From: Acidobacteriaceae bacterium
GTDB taxonomy: Bacteria; Acidobacteriota; Terriglobia; Terriglobales; Acidobacteriaceae
Direction of reading: 5' to 3'
Length of the DNA stretch: 6,170 bases
Assembly (NCBI GenBank): GCA_003152795.1
Contig: PMBA01000259.1
Location: forward strand, 3,618-9,787
Every line of letters begins with the position of its first letter. The first letter of the stretch is position 1. Below, in pieces: positions 1-5,579 of the stretch. The notes under the pieces were generated by a model. The model did no database searches. It had not been told where the DNA came from and worked only from the letters and a program-made list of their open reading frames with translations. Position numbers and translations under genes: made by a program.

Positions 1-256
1 CGCCATACAGAACAGTTGCTGCCTTACGCGGCGAGAAACCGATCAGAGGCATATCGCCCTCCCTCCCGCTGTCGTACCGGTAGTGGCAGCTGCCGAATCC
101 TATAATTGATGGCCCCCACATCTGCGGCTTTTCCCCTGACGCGCTTTGCATCAATTTGACGAGCGCCTTGGCGTCTGCGCGCCGGGTCTGGTCCGTGAGG
201 GCATCAATAAACGCCGCCACACTTAATTTGGTGGGTTTAGTTTTGTTCTGCGCCAT
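1..256 (-). CDS. DUF1801 domain protein, C-terminus cut by window edge
   Basis: I translated the reverse strand from the ATG at 256-254 and found 85 open codons running off the left edge. The N-terminal part (residues 1-40, with KPTKLSVAAFIDAL and RRADAKALVKLM) followed by MWGPSIIGFGSCHYRY at 46-61, DSGREGD at 62-68 and PLIGFSPRK at 70-78 is the typical pattern of the DUF1801 (YdhG-like) family. These are small cytoplasmic proteins of unknown biochemical role, usually about 140 residues, so roughly the last 55 are missing. A CCTTT at 264-268 (AAAGG on the coding strand) lies 7 bases before the start and supports it. The gene is divergent from the operon that begins at 602 and has no evident functional link to it. 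Family assignment is by recognition of motifs; no catalytic role can be inferred. Confidence 0.88.
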   Translation of the reverse strand, partial: MAQNKTKPTKLSVAAFIDALTDQTRRADAKALVKLMQSASGEKPQMWGPSIIGFGSCHYRYDSGREGDMPLIGFSPRKAATVLYG

Positions 257-340
257 CGCCCTGCCTTTCGTCTCTTCCTGAAGAGGCTAACCTAGTCCTG
301 GATGACAGGCAAACCGGAAGATGACGGGAGCCCCGGTACT

Positions 341-520
341 CATTATCGGCGCTCATCTGGATTACTTCCGGATCGGCGACCATGAAGTGACCGAAAGTGG
401 CGCGTTTTTAGCGATTTAGCGGGATTACGTCTCCAGCACAAAATCCGCTGTGCCTCGCGTCTTGGGGGTCCCCACCCGGAGCAACGTTCTCAAGCCGCGA
501 TTTAGCGCCAAAAGTCACCC
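341..520. mobile_element. possible decayed IS21-type element end
   Basis: The stretch holds several short repeats in a spacing reminiscent of the multiple terminal repeats of IS21-family elements. ATCGGCG plus two bases plus CAT occurs at 345-356 and 372-383. GCGATTTAGCG is repeated exactly at 411-421 and 497-507. GTGAC at 387-391 is matched by GTCAC at 515-519 in inverted orientation. The phrase AAGTGACCGAAAGTGG (385-400) also resembles IS21-type ends as I remember them. No transposase frame is present, so at most this is a remnant or solo end. It could instead be a set of regulator binding sites. Confidence 0.3.
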
Positions 521-532
521 CTCGATGTGATC

Positions 533-547
533 GGCGGCACAGCCGCC
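533..547 (+). other. GC-rich hairpin in operon leader
   Basis: GGCGGC (533-538) and GCCGCC (542-547) form a perfect 6-bp stem with a 3-base ACA loop, 54 bases before the first operon gene. No T-run follows, so it is not an intrinsic terminator. It may be a leader RNA structure or chance in GC-rich DNA. Confidence 0.3.
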
Positions 548-589
548 ACTCCCGGCAGGCGAGAAGATACAAGGTTGACGATTCTTGCT

Positions 590-595
590 GGAGGA
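590..595 (+). promoter_or_regulatory. Shine-Dalgarno site deciding the start at 602
   Basis: GGAGGA lies 6 bases before ATG 602. It abuts the alternative in-frame ATG at 596 with no spacer and lies inside any reading from GTG 527, so it favours 602 as the true start. Confidence 0.8.
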
Positions 596-601
596 ATGTC
601 T

Positions 602-1945
602 ATGAAAAGAGTCTTGATTCTTGGTGCCGCGGGTAGAGATTTCCATAACTTTAACGTCTTATTTCGCAATAATCCCGACTTCCAGGTAGTCGCATTTACT
701 GCCACACAGATCCCCGATATTGCCGGACGCCGCTACCCGCCGGAACTTGCCGGACGCTTGTATCCGGAAGGCATTCCCATCTTCGAAGAGAAAGACATGG
801 AGAGGTTGGTCGCCGAACAGAAGATTGACGCGGTGGTGTTTTCCTATAGCGATGTTTCCTACCAGAACCTGATGCATCTCGCGTCCCGCGCGGTGGCTGC
901 GGACGTCGACTTCTGGCTTCCGGGAACCGAGCACACGCAACTGAAGTCGTCGGTCCCCGTCATTTCGGTGTGTGCGGTGCGGACTGGATGCGGCAAGAGC
1001 CCGGTCTCGCGACTGGTTGCCGAGGAGTTGCGCCGCCAGGGACGAAGGCCGGTGGTCATTCGACACCCCATGCCTTACGGAGATCTTGCGGTCCAGGCTG
1101 TCCAACGTTTTGCCACCCTGGAAGATCTCGACCTTCAGCAATGCACCATCGAGGAACGCGAAGAGTATGAACCGCACATCGTCAAAGGGACGGTAGTGTA
1201 TGCGGGCGTGGACTACGAAAAAATTCTCCGCCAGGCGGAGAAGGAAGCGGATGTCATTTTGTGGGACGGAGGCAACAACGATACCCCCTTCTATGTCTCC
1301 GATCTGGAAATCGTGGTCGTCGACCCGCACCGTCCGGGACATGAACTGTCTTACTTCCCCGGCGAAGTCAACCTGCGGCGCGCGGATGTGATCGTCATCA
1401 ATAAGGTCGACACCGCCGAGCAGCGCGACATTGAGACGGTTCGCCAGAACATTAAGCTCAACAACCCCAAGGCCGTTGTTTTTGAGATGGCCTGCCGAGT
1501 CTCCATTGCCGATCCCAGTCTGGTGAAAGGACAGCGCGTGCTGGTGGTGGAGGACGGTCCCACACTGACTCACGGAGAGATGCCGTATGGCGCTGGTGTA
1601 GTGGCGGCGCGGCAATCGGGAGCGGCGGAATTGGTCGACCCGCGGCCTTATGCCGTGGGCTCCATCCGCGGGACCTACGATCGTTATCGCCACCTGACGA
1701 ATCTATTGCCGGCCATGGGCTATAGCGCGATCCAAAGACACGAACTGGAGGAGACCATTCGCCGCACGCCCTGCGATCTGGTCTTGATCGCCACTCCCAT
1801 CGATCTCGCGCGCGTGATCAAGATCGAGCGGCCCAACCTGCGCGTGACCTATGAAGTCGAAGAACTCACCAAGCCCGGCTTGGCCGAAACGCTTGTCAAG
1901 TTCGCCCACGAGCACGAGCCAGCCCTGGCAGGAGCCGGAAAATGA
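602..1945 (+). CDS. cyclic 2,3-diphosphoglycerate synthetase-like GTPase
   Basis: The 447-residue protein is similar in size to archaeal cyclic 2,3-diphosphoglycerate synthetase, the enzyme that closes a phosphoanhydride ring on 2,3-diphosphoglycerate at the expense of ATP. An N-terminal Rossmann-like strand (MKRVLILGAAGRDFHNFN, 1-18) is followed by a P-loop, VRTGCGKS, at 126-133 (Lys132), a WDGGNND segment at 221-227, DPHRPGHE, and a guanine-specificity motif NKVD at 267-270. This gives the look of a SIMIBI-class GTPase. The start at 602 is chosen because GGAGGA (590-595) lies 6 bases upstream; the GTG at 527 and the ATG at 596 lack proper spacing. It leads the operon and overlaps the next gene by 4 bases. 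Bacterial members occur without known cyclic diphosphoglycerate, so the substrate here is unknown and the database name probably misleads. Confidence 0.85.
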   Translation: MKRVLILGAAGRDFHNFNVLFRNNPDFQVVAFTATQIPDIAGRRYPPELAGRLYPEGIPIFEEKDMERLVAEQKIDAVVFSYSDVSYQNLMHLASRAVAADVDFWLPGTEHTQLKSSVPVISVCAVRTGCGKSPVSRLVAEELRRQGRRPVVIRHPMPYGDLAVQAVQRFATLEDLDLQQCTIEEREEYEPHIVKGTVVYAGVDYEKILRQAEKEADVILWDGGNNDTPFYVSDLEIVVVDPHRPGHELSYFPGEVNLRRADVIVINKVDTAEQRDIETVRQNIKLNNPKAVVFEMACRVSIADPSLVKGQRVLVVEDGPTLTHGEMPYGAGVVAARQSGAAELVDPRPYAVGSIRGTYDRYRHLTNLLPAMGYSAIQRHELEETIRRTPCDLVLIATPIDLARVIKIERPNLRVTYEVEELTKPGLAETLVKFAHEHEPALAGAGK

Positions 1946-2925
1946 ATGGCAATAGTAACGCCAAGGATTTTCTTTCGATTCGGGATTTTTCGCCGTCGGA
2001 CATCCAATACCTGCTTACTCTAGGCCGTCAGGTGAAGGCTCACCCGACTGCCTACGGCGGGGCTCTTCGCCGCCAGACCCTGGCCATGATCTTCGAGAAG
2101 CCTTCTTTGCGCACCCGGGTAACTTTTGATGTCGGCATCCAGCAACTGGGAGGCTTCTCGCTCTACCTCTCTCCTGCCGAAATCAATCTGGGCAAACGCG
2201 AGTCGGTGTACGACGTGGCCAAGAATCTGGAACGTATGGTGCAGGGCATCATGATCCGCACCTTCTCCCATGAAATCGTGGAGCAGATGGCGGAGTATGC
2301 CAGCATCCCCGTGATCAACGGACTCACCGACTACAGTCATCCCTGCCAGGCGATGGCCGACTACCTCACCATCTGGGAAGCGAAAAGCCATTTGGAGAAG
2401 TTGAAGGTTGTATTCGTAGGGGATGGCAACAACGTTGCACGCTCCCTGGCGTTTGCCGGAGCTCAGCTGGGCGCGCACGTTTGGCTGGCTACGCCTCCGG
2501 GGTACGAACTCGACGCCGCTTCGGTGCGGTGGGCCCGCGAGCGTGGAGCCGAGACGGGTGGCACTTGCACCGTCACAAATGACCCAGACGAGGCGGCCTC
2601 AGGCGCGGATGTGATCTACACCGACATCTGGGCCAGCATGGGGCAGGAGTCGGAAGCGGAGAAGCGCAAGCATATTTTCCTCCCGTACCAGGTCGATGCG
2701 ACCCTGTTCCGGCGGGCGAAACCGGATGCCATCTTTCTTCACTGCCTGCCCGCACATCGCGGCGATGAAGTCACCAACGATGTGATCGACTCGCCACGTT
2801 CCCTGGTATTTCAGCAGGCGGAGAACCGGCTGCACGCCCAAAAGGCGATCATGCTGGAATTGATGAAAGGCGAGTTTGTGAAATTGCCGGGACTGGTCGA
2901 GTTGCAGGAGTTGGTGCACATATAG
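1942..2925 (+). CDS. argF: ornithine carbamoyltransferase
   Basis: This cytoplasmic enzyme catalyses the reversible transfer of a carbamoyl group between carbamoyl phosphate and ornithine, giving citrulline. At 327 residues it is of normal length. The carbamoyl-phosphate motif is SLRTR at 55-59 (a variant of STRTR), followed by HPCQ at 133-136, the GDGNNVARS segment typical of ornithine rather than aspartate enzymes, DIWASMG at 228-234 (the SMG loop that closes over ornithine) and HCLP at 267-270 with the catalytic cysteine 268. These residues argue against acetylornithine or aspartate as substrate. The start codon overlaps the previous stop as ATGA, and GGAG at 1931-1934 is its ribosome site. 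Placed with carbamate kinase and ornithine aminotransferase it may run in the catabolic direction (an arcB role). Sequence alone does not separate anabolic from catabolic forms. Confidence 0.94.
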   Translation: MNGNSNAKDFLSIRDFSPSDIQYLLTLGRQVKAHPTAYGGALRRQTLAMIFEKPSLRTRVTFDVGIQQLGGFSLYLSPAEINLGKRESVYDVAKNLERMVQGIMIRTFSHEIVEQMAEYASIPVINGLTDYSHPCQAMADYLTIWEAKSHLEKLKVVFVGDGNNVARSLAFAGAQLGAHVWLATPPGYELDAASVRWARERGAETGGTCTVTNDPDEAASGADVIYTDIWASMGQESEAEKRKHIFLPYQVDATLFRRAKPDAIFLHCLPAHRGDEVTNDVIDSPRSLVFQQAENRLHAQKAIMLELMKGEFVKLPGLVELQELVHI

Positions 2926-2936
2926 GGCAAGGTGCC

Positions 2937-2962
2937 AGTAGTTGGTAGCTAGGAGTTAGGAG
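2937..2962 (+). repeat. left inverted-repeat arm containing the IVP gene's ribosome site
   Basis: The arm reads AGTAGT then CTAGGAG and TTAGGAG units. The last AGGAG (2958-2962) is the Shine-Dalgarno site of the GTG at 2969. Its segment 2947-2962 is also a 14/16 direct match to 3351-3366. Confidence 0.7.
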
Positions 2963-2968
2963 AACCAA

Positions 2969-3370
2969 GTGACAACCGTCGTGAACACGCGCGGGCATCG
3001 AGGCCTCGTCGCCTGGCAGAAGGCCATGGAACTGGTGACCGAGATCTATCGCATTACCCGGGACTTTCCAAGGGGTGAGTTGTACGGATTGGTAAGTCAG
3101 CTCAGGCGGGCAGCCGTTTCGGTTCCGAGCAATCTCGCGGAAGGGTACGGGCGGAATTCACGAAATGAGTTCCATCAATTCGTGGGTGTGGCGCGCGGTT
3201 CATTAGCAGAGATTGAAACGCAAATCGAGATCGCAAAGAATCTGCATTACGTAAGCGAGGAATCCTCTTCTGAGTTGCTGTCAAGAGTGGATGAAGTTGG
3301 CCGCCTGCTGACAGGCCTACGTGCATGGTCGGCAAAGGCCGGACACCAGCAGCTAGGAGCTAGCAGCTAG
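2969..3370 (+). CDS. four helix bundle protein (23S rRNA intervening-sequence protein family)
   Basis: The 133-residue product matches the S23/IVP four-helix-bundle family by recognition: GLVAWQKAMELV near the N-terminus, then LYGLVSQLRRAAVSVP, SNLAEGYGR and FVGVARGSLAEIETQ. Relatives are encoded inside intervening sequences of 23S rRNA genes in Leptospira and other bacteria, and the Avd accessory proteins of diversity-generating retroelements share the fold. Their molecular role is poorly known; RNA or nucleic-acid binding is suspected. The start is GTG 2969, with AGGAG 6 bases upstream. The last codons (QQLGASS and the TAG stop) are written by the flanking repeat, so the C-terminal tail is probably not conserved. 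The gene interrupts an operon of amino-acid enzymes with which it has no obvious functional link. Confidence 0.93.
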   Translation: MTTVVNTRGHRGLVAWQKAMELVTEIYRITRDFPRGELYGLVSQLRRAAVSVPSNLAEGYGRNSRNEFHQFVGVARGSLAEIETQIEIAKNLHYVSEESSSELLSRVDEVGRLLTGLRAWSAKAGHQQLGASS

Positions 3371-3372
3371 GA
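3347..3372 (+). repeat. inner CTAGGAG-type repeat, overlaps gene end
   Basis: The tract is built of AGCTAGGAGCTAGCAGCTAGG units. It covers the last seven codons and the stop of the four-helix-bundle gene. It is a direct repeat of the left arm and pairs with 3403-3421. Confidence 0.75.
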
Positions 3373-3421
3373 CGGGAAATCAACGCCAGTGCTCCCTAGC
3401 GACTAGCTACTAGCTCCTAGC
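3352..3421 (+). promoter_or_regulatory. strong hairpin just before the carbamate kinase start
   Basis: GCTAGGAGCTAGCAGCTAG (3352-3370) is complementary to CTAGCTACTAGCTCCTAGC (3403-3421) at 18 of 19 positions, with a 32-base loop. The stem contains the stop codon of the upstream gene and ends 7 bases before ATG 3429. No T-run follows, so it is not a classic terminator. It could weaken translational coupling or shield transcript ends; that is inference. Confidence 0.7.
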
Positions 3422-3428
3422 CACTACT

Positions 3429-4424
3429 ATGAAGACCATGCTGCTTGCCGTTGGCGGAAACTCGCTGATTCGCGCGGGAGAAGCGGGGACGATAGCCGAG
3501 CAACGGGCCAACGCCCAGCGCACCGCGGCCCAGATCGTCGGCCTGATCCGCGCCGGCTATCGCATCGTGCTCACGCATGGCAATGGCCCGCAGGTCGGGG
3601 CAGCGCTATTGCGGTCGGAACGGGGAGCGAGCCAGGTTCCCGGCCACCCGCTGGATGTTTGCGGCGCCTCAACCCAGGGAGAGATTGGATATCTTCTCCA
3701 GCAAGCGCTTGAGACAGAGCTACGCCTCGCCAACATGAGCGTGCCAGTCGCGACCGTTCTTACCCAGTGCCTGGTATCGCCCGACGATCCATCGATGCAG
3801 CATCCGACCAAGCCAATCGGCCCTTTCTATTCGCGCGCTGACGCCGAGGAACGGAAACGCCTTTTCGGGTGGGAGATCGTTGAGGATGCGGCCCGCGGTT
3901 ATCGCCGGGTAGTCGCGTCGCCCGAGCCGATTGACATTGTCGAACTCGAGGTGATTCGAAATCTGGTCGGGCAAGGCGTGCTGGTCATCGCCTGCGGAGG
4001 CGGTGGAATTCCCACGATCTGGAAGAACGGAAGTCTGCAGGGCGTTGAGGCGGTCATCGACAAAGATCGCGCCTCGGCATGGCTGGCTTCGCGCCTCGGC
4101 GTGGATCTATTTGTGATTTCTACCGACACCGACTACGTGTATCTGGACTACAAGAAACCCACGCAGCGTCCGCTGCGGCAAGCCGGAGCGGCGGAGTTGG
4201 AAGAATACGTTAAGGCAGGCCACTTTCCGCCTGGAAACATGGGCCCAAAAATCGAATCCGTGCTGCGCTTCCTGCGCCAAGGGGGCAGGGAGGCTATCAT
4301 TACTTCTTGCGAGAATCTGTGCCAGGCGGTCGCTGGATCGGCTGGCACACACTTGTTCCTCGATAACGACGGTTCGGAAATCGAGCGAAACCGGGCGCTC
4401 GAACTTCCGGTGGGAGGACGCTAA
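3429..4424 (+). CDS. arcC: carbamate kinase
   Basis: Carbamate kinase transfers the phosphate of carbamoyl phosphate to ADP, yielding ATP plus carbamate, which decays to ammonia and carbon dioxide. It is the energy-conserving last step of arginine, agmatine and some purine fermentations. The 331-residue amino-acid-kinase-fold protein shows GGNSL at 9-13, THGNGPQVG from 49, PTKPIGPFY, GGGGIP at 190-195, a VIDKD motif around Lys212, and GNMGPKIE from 269. All match the family, which is usually near 310 residues. The ATG at 3429 fits the usual N-terminus, but no Shine-Dalgarno sequence precedes it: the upstream bases are CTCCTAGCCACTACT, part of an inverted repeat. ATG 3438 is an alternative. 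The gene is translationally coupled to the next one by a TAATG overlap. Confidence 0.95.
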   Translation: MKTMLLAVGGNSLIRAGEAGTIAEQRANAQRTAAQIVGLIRAGYRIVLTHGNGPQVGAALLRSERGASQVPGHPLDVCGASTQGEIGYLLQQALETELRLANMSVPVATVLTQCLVSPDDPSMQHPTKPIGPFYSRADAEERKRLFGWEIVEDAARGYRRVVASPEPIDIVELEVIRNLVGQGVLVIACGGGGIPTIWKNGSLQGVEAVIDKDRASAWLASRLGVDLFVISTDTDYVYLDYKKPTQRPLRQAGAAELEEYVKAGHFPPGNMGPKIESVLRFLRQGGREAIITSCENLCQAVAGSAGTHLFLDNDGSEIERNRALELPVGGR

Positions 4425-5428
4425 TGCCAAAACCGACTGTCATGCCTCTCCCGCCAACCCAGGCTAAGGCCGTGGAATCGGCGCCGCGCCGGGAGGCGTT
4501 GAGACATGTTATCGAGTCTCAGCAATTCACCGTTCCCTTGCTCATGGAATTATTCGAACGCTCGCGCGGAATGGAGCACGTGGTGGCCCGCGGAGGCACC
4601 CTCGACTACCAGAACCGCATCATGACCGCGCTTTTTTATGCGCCGTCCACCCGCACGCGGCTCTCGTTCGAAGCGGCCATGCATCGCCTGGGCGGCCGGG
4701 TTTTGTCCACAGAGAACGCGGGCGCGTTTTCTTCCGAGATCGAAGGCGAGCAGGTCGAAGACTCCATCCGCATCATCAGCGGCTATTCGGATGTGATTGT
4801 CATCCGCCACACAGAAGAAGACGGCGCGCGCCGTGCCGCCGAAGTGTCGCTGGTGCCGGTGATCAACGCCGGCGATGGCAATGGCGGTCAGCACCCGACC
4901 CAGGCTCTACTCGATCTGTACACGATTTACCGCCAGCGTCCGCTCGATGGCCTTAGCGTGGCCATCATCGGAGAGCTCGACCGCGGCCGCACCGCCCGCT
5001 CGCTGGCCTATCTGCTGGCCAAGTTTGATCGGGTGAAGATGTTCTTTGTGAGTCCGCCGCAACTCCAGATGAAGCCGGACATCCTGGAATATCTCGACGA
5101 GCACGGCGTCCGCTACGAACTGGAGTCCGACATCGACCGCGTGATTGGCGAGGTCGATGTGGTTTACCAGACCCGAATCCGCCCCGAGCGAGTGCGGGAC
5201 ATGGATGGGCTGAGGCGTTATGCCATCGATTCGAAAGTAGTGCAGCGCATGAAGCCCGATGCCCTGATCCTTCACCCGTTGCCCCGCACCGTCGAGTTAG
5301 ATAAGTCAGTCGATGCCGATCCGAGAGCCATGTATTTCCGCCAGGCCATGAATGGCCTCTACGTGCGGATGGCCCTGTTGACCATGCTGCTGGACAAGGA
5401 GCCGGCGGCGGGGAGTGCCTGGTGGTAA
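4424..5428 (+). CDS. aspartate carbamoyltransferase-like protein, substrate uncertain
   Basis: The 334-residue protein has the full transcarbamylase architecture and is closest in look to PyrB: STRTR at 75-79, RH at 128-129, NAGDG followed by HPTQ at 157-160, GRT at 188-190 and HPLPR at 284-288. Two positions differ from E. coli PyrB by my manual alignment. The 80s loop reads SSEIEGEQ (103-110), placing Glu107 where catalytic Lys84 sits. The TRVQ motif reads TRIR (250-253), placing Arg253 where the aspartate-binding Gln231 sits. A roughly 22-residue N-terminal extension precedes the usual start. GGGAGGA at 4412-4418 is its ribosome site. Pairing with carbamate kinase suggests a catabolic role, as with YgeW and oxamate carbamoyltransferases. 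It could still be a working PyrB; the substrate is open. Confidence 0.85.
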   Translation: MPKPTVMPLPPTQAKAVESAPRREALRHVIESQQFTVPLLMELFERSRGMEHVVARGGTLDYQNRIMTALFYAPSTRTRLSFEAAMHRLGGRVLSTENAGAFSSEIEGEQVEDSIRIISGYSDVIVIRHTEEDGARRAAEVSLVPVINAGDGNGGQHPTQALLDLYTIYRQRPLDGLSVAIIGELDRGRTARSLAYLLAKFDRVKMFFVSPPQLQMKPDILEYLDEHGVRYELESDIDRVIGEVDVVYQTRIRPERVRDMDGLRRYAIDSKVVQRMKPDALILHPLPRTVELDKSVDADPRAMYFRQAMNGLYVRMALLTMLLDKEPAAGSAWW

Positions 5429-5457
5429 CGCTGGTTTTCAAGTAAATGGTTTGTGGA

Positions 5458-5520
5458 AGGGCACGGATTTAAGCCGTGCCGATCAAGATAGGAACAATTT
5501 GGGCTCTAGCCCATGAGGGA
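5458..5520. repeat. two-hairpin REP-like intergenic repeat
   Basis: GGCACGG (5460-5466) pairs with CCGTGCC (5474-5480) across a 7-base loop, and GGGCT (5501-5505) pairs with AGCCC (5508-5512). Neither stem is followed by a T-run on either strand, so these are not ordinary intrinsic terminators. The pairing of a GGCACGG-type palindrome with a GGGCTNTAGCCC palindrome followed by TGAGG resembles dispersed intergenic repeats I associate with acidobacterial genomes. That resemblance is from memory and cannot be checked within one copy. Confidence 0.55.
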
Positions 5521-5521
5521 A

Positions 5522-5541
5522 CTGCTCGCACAATCGAGCAG
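5522..5541. repeat. third perfect hairpin
   Basis: CTGCTCG (5522-5528) and CGAGCAG (5535-5541) form a perfect 7-bp stem with a 6-base loop. Only GCATTT follows, a poor terminator tail. It may end transcription of the upstream operon weakly or belong to the neighbouring repeat. Confidence 0.5.
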
Positions 5542-5579
5542 GCATTTGTGAAAACTGCTCTCTGATTGAATTCAAAGCC

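Larger units (their letters stand above)
257..601. other. divergent intergenic region, no gene seen
   Basis: This 345-base gap separates two divergent genes, so it must hold promoters for both, but I see no convincing -35/-10 pair. TTGACG at 575-580 is too close to the start at 602: a -10 at normal spacing would fall at or inside the start codon. The gap holds a small inverted repeat CTCTTC-CT-GAAGAG (272-285), repeats resembling a degraded IS end (about 341-520), and a GC-rich hairpin at 533-547. Confidence 0.6.
2937..3428 (+). mobile_element. inverted-repeat-bounded module carrying an IVP-type gene
   Basis: The two ends are imperfect inverted repeats. AGTAGT at 2937-2942 is mirrored by ACTACT at 3423-3428. 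The following GG, CTAGGAG, TAG and AG blocks on the left (2944-2962) match the reverse complement of 3407-3422, giving 20 of 22 aligned bases with 4 unpaired bases on the left. If 2937-3428 is removed on paper, the ornithine carbamoyltransferase stop is followed by GGCAAGGTGCC and then the carbamate kinase ATG, an ordinary tight operon junction with an AAGG ribosome site. No target-site duplication and no transposase are visible. How it moved, if it did, is unknown; the element reading is inference. Confidence 0.55.
5429..5579. other. intergenic region with three hairpins, no gene
   Basis: The 151 bases between the carbamoyltransferase-like gene and the uncharacterised gene hold the hairpins at 5460-5480, 5501-5512 and 5522-5541. 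I see no convincing promoter for the downstream gene. Confidence 0.5.

Noticed and set aside
272..285. CTCTTC-CT-GAAGAG as an operator
   Set aside because: A single 6-bp inverted repeat with no second copy and no known regulator match is too weak to call.
464..473. GGGGGTCCCC palindrome as a regulatory site
   Set aside because: It is a short low-complexity palindrome with a 2-base centre, expected by chance in GC-rich DNA.
527..601. N-terminal extension of the GTPase from GTG 527
   Set aside because: No ribosome site precedes it, the extra residues resemble no domain, and GGAGGA at 590-595 fits ATG 602.
575..603. TTGACG as a -35 box of the operon promoter
   Set aside because: A -10 at 17-base spacing would fall on the start codon, and no TATAAT-like hexamer is there.
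659..1693. Long minus-strand open frame
   Set aside because: It is the antisense shadow of the GTPase gene; the plus-strand protein has clear P-loop and NKVD motifs.
2937..3428. CRISPR-like array from the CTAGGAG repeats
   Set aside because: The units are short, irregular and lack uniform spacers; the arrangement is inverted and flanks a gene.
4965..5441. Minus-strand open frame over the carbamoyltransferase-like gene
   Set aside because: It is a shadow frame with composition typical of antisense reading, rich in Arg, Ser and Pro with no recognisable motif.
5460..5480. Intrinsic terminator of the operon
   Set aside because: The stem is good but no T-run follows on either strand, so a REP-like repeat is the better reading.
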